Source of the DNA: Malurus cyaneus samueli
Lineage: Eukaryota; Chordata; Aves; Passeriformes; Maluridae
Direction of reading: 5' to 3'
DNA: 64,000 nucleotides
Assembly: GCA_009741485.1 (NCBI GenBank)
Contig: CM019236.1
Location: 37,484,732-37,548,731, forward strand
The position numbers and the translations under genes are program-made. Numbering within the stretch: the stretch's first letter is position 1; the number at the start of each line of letters is the position of its first letter. Shown one piece after another: positions 36,901 to 51,569 of this stretch. The notes below the pieces were generated by a model. It made no database searches, had not been told where the DNA came from, and saw only the letters and a list, made by a program, of their open reading frames with translations.

Positions 36901-38429
36901 AATACTGTTTACTCTTCAATTTCACCATATGTTCGAAAATTTTTGTTTCATTTGGTGTCTGGTTTTTTGTTTTTTGTTGTTTTTTTTTTTGTTTTGTTTT
37001 TTTTTAATAGTCAGAAAATTCAACTTATTTGGATTTTTAAGTGTTAACTGTTGGGTATAAGAAATTGTACCCAATGTGTCCATGATTCTTTCATAGTGCC
37101 CTAAATCTCAGAGTGGTTTGATTTATTTCTGTCTAGTCTGTGTGTAAAAGGGCATGTAAGATCATATGGAGAAGGTCACTTTCTTGCTCTGTAATTGTTG
37201 TCTTTATGACATCACATTTGCTGTGACTGAGCAGTTAGGAGTCAGTTATTCTGGTTTTCTTCTTAGCTCATATACTGCTTATTTTCCATTTAAACATTCA
37301 GCTGAGAAATGAGCTATTGCTCCCACTGCCTCTTTACACCTCTATCTTGGAGCTGCTGCTGTTTTAGTTTATGTGTCCCTCTTTCTAAAATAAAAAAGAA
37401 ATTGAGTGCATCACTATGTTTCCCTATCACCTACCATTGCTCCTCATTTAATTTTCAGCATTAAAATCTGTGAAATTTGTACAGAGATGCTGTCTTAACT
37501 ATGTTTGCATAGGTTGCTGAATTAATGAACCTTACTATCCTTTCTTCTATGACACAAATGAGCTGTGCTATGTACAGAGGGTAAGGAGTTTCAAGTTTTG
37601 CATCTTTTTAAGCTAAACATATTCTTACCGAAGTGTTTTGTTACTTGTGACACTAGTAACTAGTTAATATTTGTAAAGCATACTGGATTTGGTAAATGCA
37701 AGGGTTCATGGAGTTTTTGTTCATTGTTGCTGGTGTTAGAGCACTGACTGATGGTTTCAAGTGAGGGATTATGTTCTTTGGGCTACATATAAGCTTTTCT
37801 CTATTGTACCTTTATCTGTGGTGCAATACAATTTGATATTTCCAAATTATATGCCACCCAGTGTCTGACTATTTCATCAATGAAAAGCTAGGGTTTTCAG
37901 CTATCTCTTCTTGAGTCATCTCAATCTGTATGTTTCTATTACCATCAAAACCAAGAATAAGCCAATTGCCTAAAGTTTTATAAAAATGTCCTTTCATGGC
38001 AGAATAAAAATCTCTTGTGACTCAACAAATGTGCTATGGAAAAATTACTTTTGAAGACTAGTTAGTTTTACTTGGTCAGAACATTTTCAGTATCTGTTAA
38101 AGTTTATAAAAATCTGATTGTGGATGCTAAAACACGTACTCTGGATTACTCATTTACAGATACAGATTAAATCTTCCCACAGAATAGCTCAGTGTTCATT
38201 ACACATGGGAAAATTGGAAAATGAGAGAAGTTGAATCAATAAACTATCACCTTCATTATTGTGATAATTCTAATTTTTTTAAAAATTTTGGTTAATTTCT
38301 AAGTCACAACATGTGAAGTGACCAATTATTATCAACACAAAAAATATCCTTGAGATTTCACAATGCTCATTGCTACTCACATGGTGTCTGAGGAGATCTA
38401 TGAAAGGAAAGAAGGAGAGGGAGAGGTTG

Positions 38430-38944
38430 GCCAGGAAGATTACTCTTCTCCTGGGGGCCATCAGGCGCAGCATCACTAGGTGGGCAAGGGAGGGGATTGT
38501 CCCACTCTGCATGGGGATGGCCTCACCTCGAGTGCTGAGGCAGCTTTGCGGTACAAGGAGTGGCTGAGGTCACTTGGTCAGTTCAGCCTGAAGGAGACCG
38601 AGGACAGACCTCATTGCAGTCACAACTTCCTCAGGGAGACAAGAGGAGGGGCAGGCACTGATCAGTCCTGCCTGACCAGTGACAGGACCCACGGGAATGG
38701 CTGAGGTTGTGTCAGGGAGGTTTAGGTTGGATATCAGGAAAAGGTTCTTCCACCACAGGGTGGCTGGGCACTGGCAGAGGCTCCCCAGGGGAGTGGTCAC
38801 AGCACAGCCTGACAGAGTTCAAAAGCATTTGCACAATGCTCTCAGGCACAGGGTGTGACTCGGTGATGGTGCTGTGCAGGGCCCGGGGTTGCACTCAGTC
38901 CTTGTGGGTCCCTTCTAGCTCAGAGTCATCTGTGATTCTGTAAT
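38430..38944 (+). mobile_element. CR1 LINE, 3' part (plus strand)
   Basis: Plus orientation. The clearly recognisable CR1 blocks run in order: GGGATTGTCCCACTCTGCA (near 38491), CCTCACCTCGAGTGCTG (near 38521), GTGGCTGAGGTCACTTGGTC (near 38560), AGGTTTAGGTTGGATATCAG (near 38719), then a degenerate 3' end finishing ATTCTGTAAT at 38944. Compared with the family, a piece of about 100 bp or more is missing between 38540 and 38556. The left border is approximate. Confidence 0.92.
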
Positions 38945-41900
38945 TATAGATGGAAACTTAAAGGTAAATGTTTTCTGTTTGTGTTCAACCTCTCCAGCAG
39001 TACCTGTGTTTTTCACTTCTGAGTTCTGTTTCTGTGGGAATTTTACAAACAACCCCACTGTTGACCTGTAAAGCACTCCAAAACAGGACACACAAGTAAA
39101 AGTTGCTTTAAGTTATAGGTAAGGAGAATCTGTCTACTTATATTGCATTTGATTTAGATGTTAGGAGTTGGGGGATGGGAGTTAAAAGATATATGAAAGG
39201 AATGTCCAGTTGAAGATGTCTTTCCAATTCTGGCAGCTAACTTACAGTGCAAGTGCTTTTCTTTTCCCATTTTATTGAATTTGTTGCCAGCTTGGCTTAG
39301 TTAAGAGTGGGCTGGCTGGGTGTTTTGCAATACAAACTCTTTCTAAAGCACTGGCAAAGATTTACAGTAAATCCTTCTGAGTTTCCGTGAGGGTTTGAAC
39401 TGAAATTCTGACTTTCATGTTAAATTAGGCATGGTTACAAGGCAAGAATTATTTGTGATGTTTTTATGAAGCATGTGACTGACAAAACAGGCAACAGGGA
39501 TGCAAATCATTGCATATCAAAAATATATTCAGGATACAAAGGACTCTTATTTATATGACTTTATGGGACATAGATAAAAGTGTAGCCTTTATATCTTGAA
39601 AATAAAAACCGTATCTCCCTCAAACTTCTTTATGCAAGTTACCCTTGTTTGAGGATTTCTTCTTTAAAAAGGGCTTCCCCTTTGCTTTCGAAACACCTGA
39701 AACTTCATGCAACAATTCCATGTATTTCAACCAGACAATGTTTTGGGGGTTGGTTCTGGTTTTTTTTCTGTTCAGTTGTATTTTTACAATACTTTGAATA
39801 CTTTGGCAAACGTCTTCTGTGGTGTGGCAATGACCAAAACTAGTTGCTGTTTGTTTCCATAGCCTTATTTATATCTATATTACTGTTATTCTTTATGGCA
39901 GGGTGCTGCAGATATTTTTATTACTATTTTGGGTCATATCATCAATGAGAATCATGACATAAACATTGTCCCATGCCACTCCCGGCAGAAATACCTATTA
40001 AACTTTGAAATTACCCCTCAAATGCCTTTTTTTTGGTTTGGCTTTTTAAAATTCAAAATTGCGCTATGCTTTGAAAATAACTGCATATTAAGCTTAGATT
40101 GACATGTGATTAAAGAGAACAGTGTTAAAAATTCTGGCAGTTATCCATCTACACTTGAGTCTCCTTCATGGTTCATGCTGGATTAATCATTTGCTGGTGT
40201 CAGGATTAGCATCACTGGGTGCTCAGAGGGAAAAGAAAGATGGAGTGACATAATCATGGAGTGAGGCCCTCCACATGGCAAATGCAGTCCTTTTATTTTC
40301 CTTTCCTGTCTTGCATCATATCCCATCTGTCTGCCATTTCCACATTGGTTCCTTAGCATTTTCCTCTTTATTTTAGGGAAGACTTGAATTGCAGCAACCG
40401 TTTATATCCTACCTTTGTAAAAAAAAAAAATAAACCAAAAAAAAACCCAACAAAAACCAAAAGGCGATCATGGCAATGAAAATCCATTTCTAACTAGGGA
40501 ATGTTTATAGGTGTGTTACTCTAATGAATACCTGGGCTTTATCTGATACAAACCTCTATTCAGCTCAAGTGTATCTAGTTTGCCTATGAAACAAGAGAGA
40601 TGATGCAAGGTTAATGTTTGCTTTGTTTTGTGGTTTTTTAATTGAATCAATGGAAGCGAATGTATTTTTTGTATGAAGCAATTTCAGTGCTGCTACAGAT
40701 AGACTTATCCTTTTTTCTTTTGTACCAGTATGCATCCATTCTTATGGAAAATAATGTTGTAATATAATATAAACTGCAGAGAATTGATTCTTCTGAGTAT
40801 ACCTGTTTTAATGTGATGAAGGATTTTAACCATTTTTGGATGCATAGAAAATGCTAAAACTGAAATTATATTAAGAAGGTGATTAATTCATTATAGCTCA
40901 AATATGAGTGAAATCTGATGTAACTGTCTTCACCTAAAGTCTGTAATAAAAGCAGCATCACAATTTGGAAGTGGAGATTGCATGTGGCCAAACAATCAGG
41001 ACAAATGTTATTTTCATGCAATAGATCTCCCAGTCATTTTAGATGCTAAAGGAGTTTTCTGAGGACAGATGCTTTTGAAGTAGGCCTTTCTGTTACAAAG
41101 TAGGCTGTTCTAGAATAGTTTTTGTTTGAATGGGTTTTTTTTGCGGTTTTCTTGTTTGTTTGTTCGTTTGTGGTTTTTTTGTTTGTTTGATTTATAATTT
41201 TTATTTACCCAAATGGCAATAGAACATCTCTTAAATGTTTACCCAGATTAAATGTTTTTACAGCAGTGGGTTGGCAGTTTTGGTAATTGGACTGGGGGAA
41301 CCATGTCTCTACAGAGGCTTTTGTTTCTTAAGTATGGACAAGATTGGCAATAGCTAAAAATTAGCAGTATCTAAAGGCTGCCAAGTGTTTTGGCTGAGGT
41401 AAGCTATTCGTTACTCATTCCCAGTTGGAATGACTTCTGAAACAGCTAACTAGAGAGTTGTGTTGCTTAAAGTATTCTTTGATTGTTTCAGCAGAAACTA
41501 AGGGTAGGATAGATTTGAAGATACGTATCAGCATCTGAGGTTCTGAGTTGACACTCATTCTCTCAGCCTTATATCTTTTGCAGACTTTAAAGGTACTCCC
41601 CTGGAAAGAAAGATCTAGTTTTTCACTTTTTGCTCTGGGATTTTTGTTTCAGTTTTGTTTTGTTGCTATTGTGGGCCTTTATTTCTTCAATTGTTTGTTT
41701 CTTTTAATGTGAAGCATTTGTTCTGAAAATCTGCAGTGGCTATAGGGGGAAAAGGTACATTTGAAGTGAGAGAGATACAAGGACTAAGTATGTTGTTTCT
41801 CAGCCGGTCAGTGTGAATGCTCAATCAGAACATTTTCCTATTCACAGTCATACCATGAGTAAATTGGGGGAAGGCTGTGAGAGGTGCCTGTTGGTTTTTT

Positions 41901-44900
41901 TTTTACCTCAAAGAGAAGGGAGAAACAGTTTAAGGAAAGTCAGTATGGGATGTGAACCTGAATTCAGCTGGAATCCACACTGTAAGTTTTCAGGGAAGGA
42001 AAATGGTAAGAAAGGTTTTGTCCCAAATGGAACACCCTACTGGTGTTGAAGGTGCATAGCAATTCCCAGCCTTCAGAGCTTTCTGACTAGTTCACTCTTA
42101 GAAAATTCCTGCATAAGATGTTTTGAGTTTTATTTTCTTTCTAATGTTTTGGCTCCCATGCAGAAGCCAAATATTACAATGTTCTTTAACTACACTAGTT
42201 TAAGATTAGGTAACAGGGGCTATCTTCTGAAGTCTTTACAAAAAATCTCCATCTTGGTTTCCAAAAAATCTTAAAAAACCCTGAAATGCAGGAGCAAGGA
42301 ATGTGGGGGGAAAAGAAAGCTTCAAGCTGACAGTAAAAAATAGAATCTGTACATACGCAGATCTCTGATAAAGTGCGTTTTGATTAAGTGCAGGATAAAG
42401 TATAAAAAATGCAAACTGGTTAAACTGGGAGTTCCTGTTATTAACATCATAAAAATATTAAAAATAGAATTCACAGCAAACAGGATGTCTGTTCATAAGA
42501 GTGCTGCTTCGGTTGCCTGGTATTTATGCAGCTGACCTTCTGTGCTGACATCAGAGAGCAGCGAGGAGCCTCGTGACTGTGAATAAGAGTCCTGTTTAAT
42601 CTGCTCACACCAACACGGTTTCTCGTGGAAGGAATGAGCTAGCCTTTAAGGACTAATGTGGAGAAATGAGTTAGTACCTCCAGGGAACAGGACATGCACT
42701 GCTCCTGCTTTGTGTTCGACACATCCTTTCTGTAAAGAGTAGTTTTGCCTGAAGTTGTGGCCAGTGGAACTTGGCAATTTCTTTTTAATAGCAGTGTTAA
42801 TTTCTTTTTTTCTCTGATATTAAATTTGGACCTAGAGTGTCAGGAACGTGGAGACTTTATTCCAAGTTCCTAAACAACTTGTGCCAAATGAATTAACACC
42901 AGTAGTTTTGGGAGATGGACTGTGCTGCACCAACAAAAGGACAGAGTGAGCACTCTGTGCATCATGGAGTGCATTCTTCATTGACCATTTACAGTAGAAC
43001 TATTAAGGAAACATCTCCTTCAGCACTATAGCCAGACAGACATTCCTGCAGTGTGAAGCCTGGACCAGACTGGCTGACATTTTAGCATAGACAATATTTC
43101 GTGTTCGCAATCCCTGCCTGTCATATGATGGCGTATGAGAGAGTCAGGCTGGCTCTGGAGAGCTGCAGCACATGGGGCCTTATGCAAATATATTATTTGC
43201 ATTCATATTGTTGTGAAATGTGATTAGCTGTGCCAACTGCACTTAACTGAAATGAACCTTCTCTGTTGTGTACTTTCCTGTGGCTCTCAAAATTTGCATC
43301 ACCTTTCAATTGAAAAGCAGCCTGCCTGTGTTTGTGAGGAGAAGATCCATTAATGTAGCAAAATATAACGTAAACAGTATCTAAAATTTGATACAAACGT
43401 TTAGATCTGTTGAAATAGCATCCTTGCATAAAAAGAGGTTTAAGACTCAATTTTAAAAGCCCTAAAAATAACACTATTCTTTCCTGGTCTTTGAGAGAAA
43501 CAGGCTGTTTCAAACTCAGCATTCTCAGTATATACATACATTTTTAATGTTCAGATGACTTTTTCTGCGTAGCTGAATTGGCATTACTTTTAAAACTCTT
43601 AGAACTCTGTGGTATCTGACAATATGTATTCAATTTCTCTGAATATTATAGAAAACTAGAATCTGTGAATGATTTCATGTCACTAGTAGACAAGATATCT
43701 TGGAAAATGAATATGATAGTCACAAATGAATATGGGTCTTCTGGGGTAGGGAATAGAAAGGGAGGTGCGGGTGGAACAAATTTCTGTTCCTTTGTATTGA
43801 TATTGGTCTCAATTTTGTGATGATTCTCTGAAGTTAGTAAATGTGTATATACAGATCTTCATTTTAGCTCACTGACAAGTTCTTAGGTTTTTGGTTGTGC
43901 CCTACATTCTGATTTTTCTTCCTCTTGCTTTTAAAGGAGAATGTTTGCTTACAATATCAGAAATTCTGTTGTGTATCAGCATATGTATTAATGGCATAGT
44001 TGAAATAAAAGTGAATTGAAATAAGTACTGCTGGTTTATATCTCAATATCTTATTGCTAAGCCATTTGTTTACTGAAGCCTTGAAAAGATAGATATACTG
44101 TTCAGTTAACTGAAGGAATGTACAACACTCTAATATCACACCCAGCCTCCTTAGGAGGACAATATTTTTTTGTGCCTACATGTCCTTGAATAGTTAAGGG
44201 GCAGGTTTTGGGTTGGTGTCAGTTTATAGTGGAAAAATACAAGTCTGAAGCTATTGTTTAGGAAGACAAAAAATGTGTATGTGAAAGCAAAATGCTGGAA
44301 GAGCACGTGGTGCAAGAAATATACCTTAAAGACATGTAACTAAGTTAGTGAAATGGGATTGACAAAAAGCTCTTGTCGAGTTCTGGTGGCCTCTCAGACT
44401 GGGGGAGTCTTTCTCCAAGATCTCATTTATGTTCTTAAAGAAGGCAAGCAGGTGTGTGTATATGTGTATATATCACTGACCTTTCTTCCCTTCTCCCAAA
44501 GGAGAGAAGTTGTGTTTTAAGAAATGTGATAATACACTTTTAATTGATTTCATTATAACTTGTTTTTTACTTTGAAAGAGGTCATTTTAAAAAGAAATTT
44601 AGCAGTGCTACTTTTATTGACTATGCTGGGAAAGTGTGATTAATTACTGTTAAATCCTTGCTTTGTCAGTTCAATAATTATGTCTTTCTGCGCCAACTGT
44701 GTATCAGCAAAATAAGCCAGGCTTGAGGAAGACGTAACATGTTTGGGCCCGTGACAGGGGAGTGTATGGATTTAATTCTGAAAAGATGGGTTGGTCTGCA
44801 GTGAATGTAGTGGACACTCATAAAAGGCTTCCTTCCTCCCTACCAGATGTCCCCACCAGCTGTCCTGGCTCCCTGCCTGTTGAGGTGCACATGTCTGGAT

Positions 44901-47900
44901 GTGGAAAGAGCTTCACAGCCCGGTTGCTCTTTCTGCAAAGGTTTGCTAGGGGTGCAGTAAGATCTCAGGAGTGTAAGGAGGCATCCCACAGCGCAGATGG
45001 TTGGTTTGAAGGTTAATCATCATGTAGAAGGCCAGGTGCTTAGCTGCATGAAGCTGTGCTGAGGGTGTGGGATGGTCTGCATTTCTGCTTGCTGACTGAA
45101 GCCTTACAAGAGCCAACCTGCCATGAGCTCCTTGCGTGATCAGTTTTGCTGTGAACAGGCTATAGTAATTCTTCAGAGGATGCTTTGCCAGTGTCATGCC
45201 AACATGAATATGTTGAAGTTCCTTACTACAACTAATGTTGAAAGACTGGAGCTGGAAGCTTTTTAATAGGGTTTTGAGTCCCTGTGTTGCCAATTTATAT
45301 GCTCTGAAATTATCAGCTTGATAGACGGCATGACTTCAGGGAGAAAAATTAAGAAAAATTGAAAAGTGTGCTCTTTCATGTGTTCTGGGTGCAAGGTGTC
45401 ACAAAACTGAAGTTTTCTTATCTTCTGTGTGTGTATCTACAGGATGGTGAAAAGCTCCAAATACCACATTGTGAATCAACAATACACATTATTAGTGATA
45501 GGTTTTCATAGAAAATTAGCAGGCACTTGTCTGTCATGGATTGATAGTAACTTGGTTATATTTTAATGGACCACTTGGGCCACCCCTTCTGCTTAAATAT
45601 CAATAGATACTTTGTTTCCATGACCAAATTATGACCATTATGAAAAGAAGAAAAAGATGAAGAAAATTACTAAAATCATAAACCTGAATCTATTCAAGAT
45701 TCAACAAGTCCTGATTTTTTTTAGTCAGAAACTCTCTCTTCACTTTTCATTTTAGTGTGTACCAGGGTTCTGCACATAGGAGTATAAAGCAGAGGCTGTT
45801 GCTTGCTTCAGTGAAGCAGAGTTCACAAAACAGTAAAAGGCAGATTTTCTGGTCCGAATGTTATTTTGCCTTTTGTTGGTCAATAAGGCACTTTAATAGT
45901 GGGCCAGTTTCAAATCTGGGTAAAATAGTTCTGTAGCAATGTACTATTCATAGGGTTTAGTCCTTAAGCAAGCCTTTCACAGGCATGTGGTATCTATGTC
46001 CACACTAGTCTGCAGTTTGTCAAGTGGGGTGAAAGACCAAGAACTGTAAGAGCTCAGATTTTTGGACCAAAAGAATCTAAGTAAGTGGAAATCTTTACAA
46101 AAGTGGTATGCACACAATTATTATTGTGGGAATGAAGCCACTGTATTAATGTCATCAGATGTCATCTTTTAAATTATTTTTTTGTTGATTTAAGTTTACT
46201 TTTGAGTTTGGAGTTTAAACTTGAGGGCCGGAGTAAAACATGTACGTCCATCAGCCGTGATGGAGAAGTACTGTATGTTTTGAATGAAGCATTTTTGTTC
46301 AGTCCCTTGCTGCATTTAATCTCAGTGACTCCATGTTTTATAAGCTATTTAATGAAACTAGAATACAATACTCCCTCTAACAAAAAGCAACATGTACTCT
46401 TGGAATGAATCTATACTAGTTTAAAATAAATGCCACTACATGTATTTTCTATAATGAAAGTGTGAACTGGTATAAACATGATGTAACTTGAGAATGCAGT
46501 GGTACTGTATTGGCAGAAAGCAATGCAGTGCTGCTGCTCTACAACAGCTTACAGAGAAGCTCAATAGTTCTGTGATTGTTTTACTTCACCTACATAAATG
46601 TTCATATAATAGTGGCATGACAAGTTGTTTTTAAATACACTGAAAGTACTGAAAGTCTGTTTTAAAGGTACAGAAATTTAATGCCCAAATCCATTAGCTA
46701 TTGTTTTACTTTTTAGAGAAATTCAGCTCCATAAATAGGAAAGTGACTGAGCCTCTCCAGTACTTCACTGCAGGTTGTGTTTGTGCCTTTCAAATTACAG
46801 TGGTTAGGTGAAAGGAATGTGAATTGTCCTGAAACCCTGTACAGTATGTATAGATGGAATGGCTGCACCCAAGAGTGTCTGGATCTTCTTCCACAGTGCA
46901 GCAATACCACTTCATTTAGAGATCTTAGAAAGGTCAGTTTAGAGAGATTAGTGAAGGATAAAACAGGGTGGGTTTGTCCAGCCACAATACCATAACATGT
47001 CTGGAGGAATAGGAGTGCTTAGTGACTTGCATTACTTTTCATAGTTCTTTACAGATGTGGTCAATACTTGACTTTCAGAGAAAGAATTTGGTGTAAAGAT
47101 GTTTTTTAGCAAATTTTATCCTGCTAATTGTTGTTGAGAAAATTACTTAAGAGTTCTGCTGTGATGTTTATTTTGTCTTGGCTGTTGTTATTTAAAATGA
47201 AGGAACTTTGCTGAGGGTCCTGGAGATTGCTCTGGACTTTACCTTTTGCAGATGAAACAGTGCAGTTCTATGTAAGCTTGGAAGGGGAAACTATGGGTTT
47301 TCTACATCCTTAACTGGATGATGGTCCTCAGTGAACTAGGCAGTTCTGTGTGAGACACTTGTGAGGCTTCTCATCCCCTGAGCAGAAGAGTTGTGTCAAT
47401 GGCTTCACAGATTTCTTCTGCAAATATCTCTGTTCACTGATGGTTCCCCTGTCTGTTAGGCAAGATATTTTACTCAATACATAAAGAATGTGCTAGGTCC
47501 AAAAAAAAAACCCAACCTTTTAATACTTTTAAAAAACTTTTAATAAAAATACGCATGTCAGCATGCATTAGCAGTTTTAGAGGAGCTAGGTCCTTTTAGA
47601 TTTCAATCTCATTTGCATATTTCCAGTGAGTAGGTTTTTTATTCACAGGGCTTTTCTGGAGTTTGGGGTTTTCTTTGCTTTTCTTTACTTACCATTAGAA
47701 AGATTTGCATTCACCTTGTTATTCAGGGTGACTTGCTCCAGTTCTCTTCTTTTGAGCTGCTGAATACTAACTGCCAGATAATTTTACACATTCTGTATTC
47801 ATCTTTTTCAGATAGGATGGCATTGCATGCACAATGCTGGATGTCAAGGCATGATCTTACAGCCTCTGGAGTTGCTGTCAATGTTCAGGCTAGGCTGAAT

Positions 47901-50900
47901 TCTTTAGCCTTAAGATTCTCTGAGGCATAAAAATGTGAATCACTGGTTTGAGTTTGAGCTTCAGCTAGCTTGAGATGTTACCCTAGTGGCATAGCGGCTT
48001 TTGCTCTCATATCTGCTAGAAGTCCAGGCACTGGACTACCATTGCACTTCTCTAGCACTGCTACCAGAGAAGAAGTTAGATATGAAAATTAAATCCTATA
48101 CTTCTTTGTAGCTTTGAATGGCAGCCACAAGGTCACTTATACTGAGTGTTTTATCTAAATAACAGGTCATTCTTTCCCTTTTCCTTAATTAAAATTTCCT
48201 ACAATGATATATTTGCTTCAAGGACATTCCCATCTGATTTCAGAGGAGAGGAAGAAAGCTGATCAGCTTCCAGGAAATTCCTTTGGTAACTGCAGGGGTT
48301 AGGCTTGTGATATTGTGTATTAATAGTTACTCTTCAGAGATTTTATGGATGCTGTCATTCACCTCCTGAAAAGATTGAGGTTTTCTTTAGTCTTGTTCCC
48401 TATAATCTATGCTCACATAAAGCTAATTTCAGTGTATATATGTTTACCCCTATATGTTTTCCCTGGCAACCTGACTTATTTTAATCAAGTACGACAGAAA
48501 GACAGCTGTCCAAGACAACTAAGAGAGTAAACACTAGCCAGAGAGTGGAAGGAGCATTAGTAAATCATGACATTGAAATAGAGCTTGTGATTTGTTAGAT
48601 ACAGGTCACCTCTCTGTATAAAGGTCCTAGAAGTATCTGAAGAGACATCAGAGTTGGCAATCACAGGATACATGTCAAGGGGAGACATGGACTTCATAAT
48701 TTCTTATGTTTCTGGAACAACACAGTTTGGCTTCATGATGTTCCAATGTGATGGAGCAAAGCTCTTGCTTGTGTGACCTTGTATCATTCTCACACAGTAA
48801 AGCCAAAGGGACAAGTAGCATGTTGGGTGCAGGCAACAGGATGTGCAAAGTCAGTTTGTCCTTTTGATGCTGATGAACCGAATGCCTTTAGACAAACTAA
48901 TTCCCGTTAGGTTTTCTACAAATGACTCAATATAAACACACAGTGTGCTTATTTCCAATGTATGATCTGTAGACTTCTGCCCCTGAATTGGTTGGTTGGC
49001 CATACATTAACTGGTATTGTCTTCCAGCCTCAGAGACCTATTCTTTCTCTCCTGCACTTTGTAGTATTTTTTTCAGGAATGAGTTACATGAGCATAAAAA
49101 CATAGAACTTTTTAAAAAGATGAGCATTGGAGATCATTCAAAATTCTTGATGTAACTGTGGTTTGTACCACACCGCAATTACTGCATGGCCAGTCATATA
49201 AGGGGAACATGCAGTTCTGTTTGTTGTGATGTTAGCAATTCAGTGCTCTTGTTTCACTGCAGTGTGTCATGAACAAGACTTCCTGATGTAGCTTGCTTTT
49301 TCACTCTTTCAAGTAAGATAAGATAATGTGATCATGCAAAGCTGTGTATGATAGGACAAATGCAAAGGTAGTCAATACATTCTGATGAGGTTATTAGATT
49401 AATTAACAGGCTGACTTTTGAAATACTTTGCAAGGGGATTGAAGGGAATACAAAATCTGCCAGTAATGTATTTCCTAATTTTTGTTTGTAAATAAAAATC
49501 CAAGAAAAGTCATATCAGAGATGTACGGGCTGTTCTTTCAACATTCTGAAAATGATTGGTTCTGTCTGTTTTTTTTCTGAAAGTTAAGTTATACTGAATG
49601 TGCTATATTCATTTAGACAAAGTCAGTGTTGCACTCCATTTAGGTTGTCCAGTCACTTTAGTAGTCATGCTTGCTGTCTTCAAAGCTGGACTCCTGAGCC
49701 AATTTCAAAGGATGCTGCTTGGCCTTTTCCACAGAGTGCCTGTGAAAAATATTATTTGCCTAAAAGTAAACAGAAATAATTTCGTTTTAAAATGTATTCT
49801 TGATTCACCTGGTTTGCTGATGTATAGTTAAAAATGCTGTGAGAAGTTAGCTTATGGTACTGAATTTTCTTCTCTTTGGGAGATGCCTGATCAGACAGGG
49901 ATTTTTCTATATTATTCTTATTAAATTTTACCAGTCTCTGTTTCCTTGCCATGAACTTTGGCATATGATGAGAAAGAAAAAGAGGCTGAGCCAAGACAAT
50001 ATTCTTAGTGTCTCTGGGTAAAACGACTGACAGCCCATTGTAGCAGCAATGTAGAAGTCTTGCATTATCTGTGTGGGCAGAGCAAGTTCTGGCAATCTCT
50101 CTTGTTGTGCCTCAAAGTACAATGGCCTGTGAAGCAGCTTCTGTTATAGATTGTGAACAGCCTTAAAGGACAAAAAAAAAAATCTTCATTCTCGTGGTTG
50201 GTAATTGTGTTAACTCTGTTCCAAGATTTTTCTGATGCTGATTCTCTGGCATCTTATAGATAAGGAAGAAGATACTGTTTTTCTCAAAGTATTTTGCTGT
50301 AAGGTAGATATGTGCATATGGGTGGTATGTGCCTACATGCATAGTAACTCTGGAGGGTTTTACTCTCAGTTTTCAAGAGACCCATCTCAGCTATCATGGA
50401 TGCTGCAGCTGTCAGCAAGAGTAGATCAGTGACCATTTAAGTAAGATGAACTCATTCTATTACTTGCCCCCTGGATAATGTTTCATGGTATTTTCCATGT
50501 TAGCAAACTTTCAGATTGTCAGAGTTTACAGACCATTCTTTTGAGAGTATGAATCATCCTTCCAAGTTTCCTTACAGAACTTGGAGAAGTAAGTTGTTTG
50601 ATTGGCTTCCCTCAGCCCTGTGGTCTTCTATGGTGCAAACCATTAAACTCTTTATAATCTGGGAGAAAGGAACACCAGAAAGGATGTGTTTCATCTCTAC
50701 TCCAATTCTTCATTCTCTGAGGATCTGATAGGCACAGGAAACAAGATTAGGGGTTTGCAGTCATGATCTGTCCCTCTATTATTTTCTACTTGTCTCTTTC
50801 TTACTTTTTTTATCTCTTTGCCTCTCTGTCCTAATACTTTCAGCTTTGACTGTGTGGTTTGAGACTATTTTCTGTATGTCAAAGAGTGATGTGCAATAGC

Positions 50901-51461
50901 TTCTAAGAGTAAAATACAGTGAAGAAGATCAATCTCTAACCTAAATTTTAAAATATTTACTCAATTCCTATTGAAGTGTTTAAGTGATTGTCTGGAGAAT
51001 AGTTTGATCTCTAGCAGGGATTGTGAGAGAAGCCTGAATTGTCTAGTGGAGAGAACCATTGGGTAAATGCAAAGTAACAAGCAGGTTTTTATTTGTAAAA
51101 TACTGTGATTGGATACTAGTGTGTGATTTTAGAATGAGATGATGCCAATGTACTTGCTATTGGAAGTAAATGCTCTTGCTCGCTCTGCTTTGCAATGCAT
51201 TTGATAAAATTTGTATTGATCAGAAGTGAAAAATATTTTTCTTCAAAGTTACATATCTAATGTTAAAGACTCTGTCTTGTGTGAATTGCTTTGGAATATC
51301 ACAGTGAAACCAGTCCACTAAAATATAAGCTTCAGGACAGGAGATGTTAATATAGTCCTTTCTTAATTTCTGAAAAAAATTACCAGGAAAAAAATTTTAC
51401 AGTGCCCATTAAGACTTTTCTCAACATGCCTTTGTGCAATGCACCCATTTCACTATATCTT

Positions 51462-51569
51462 AAGGGAAACACTGACACTGCTACTGCTGTCAGGCTGAGC
51501 AATCTTACCCAGTGTACACTGGGTAAGATTGCTCAGCCTGACAGCAGTAGCAGTGTCAGTGTTTCCCTT
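51462..51569. repeat. Perfect 108-bp palindrome (two 54-bp arms, no spacer)
   Basis: Bases 51462-51515 are the exact reverse complement of 51516-51569; I checked every position. The centre is GTGT|ACAC and symmetry stops at 51461/51570. The arms are of ordinary, not simple-repeat, composition. On either strand a transcript could fold into a 54-bp blunt hairpin. No terminal inverted repeat element or target duplication is evident around it. It could be a recent replication template switch, a fold-back insertion or an assembly/sequencing artefact. Confidence 0.98.

Larger units (their letters stand above)
26276..38429. other. Gene-poor DNA, probably intron of the gene starting at the CpG island or intergenic
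   Basis: About 12 kb of AT-rich sequence with no convincing exon and no CR1 or LTR remnant that I can identify. It carries the tandem duplications at 29314-29461 and the microsatellite at 33851-33902, plus a GAT-rich patch at about 30502-30530 and T/G-rich runs near 36960-37010. Confidence 0.55.
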
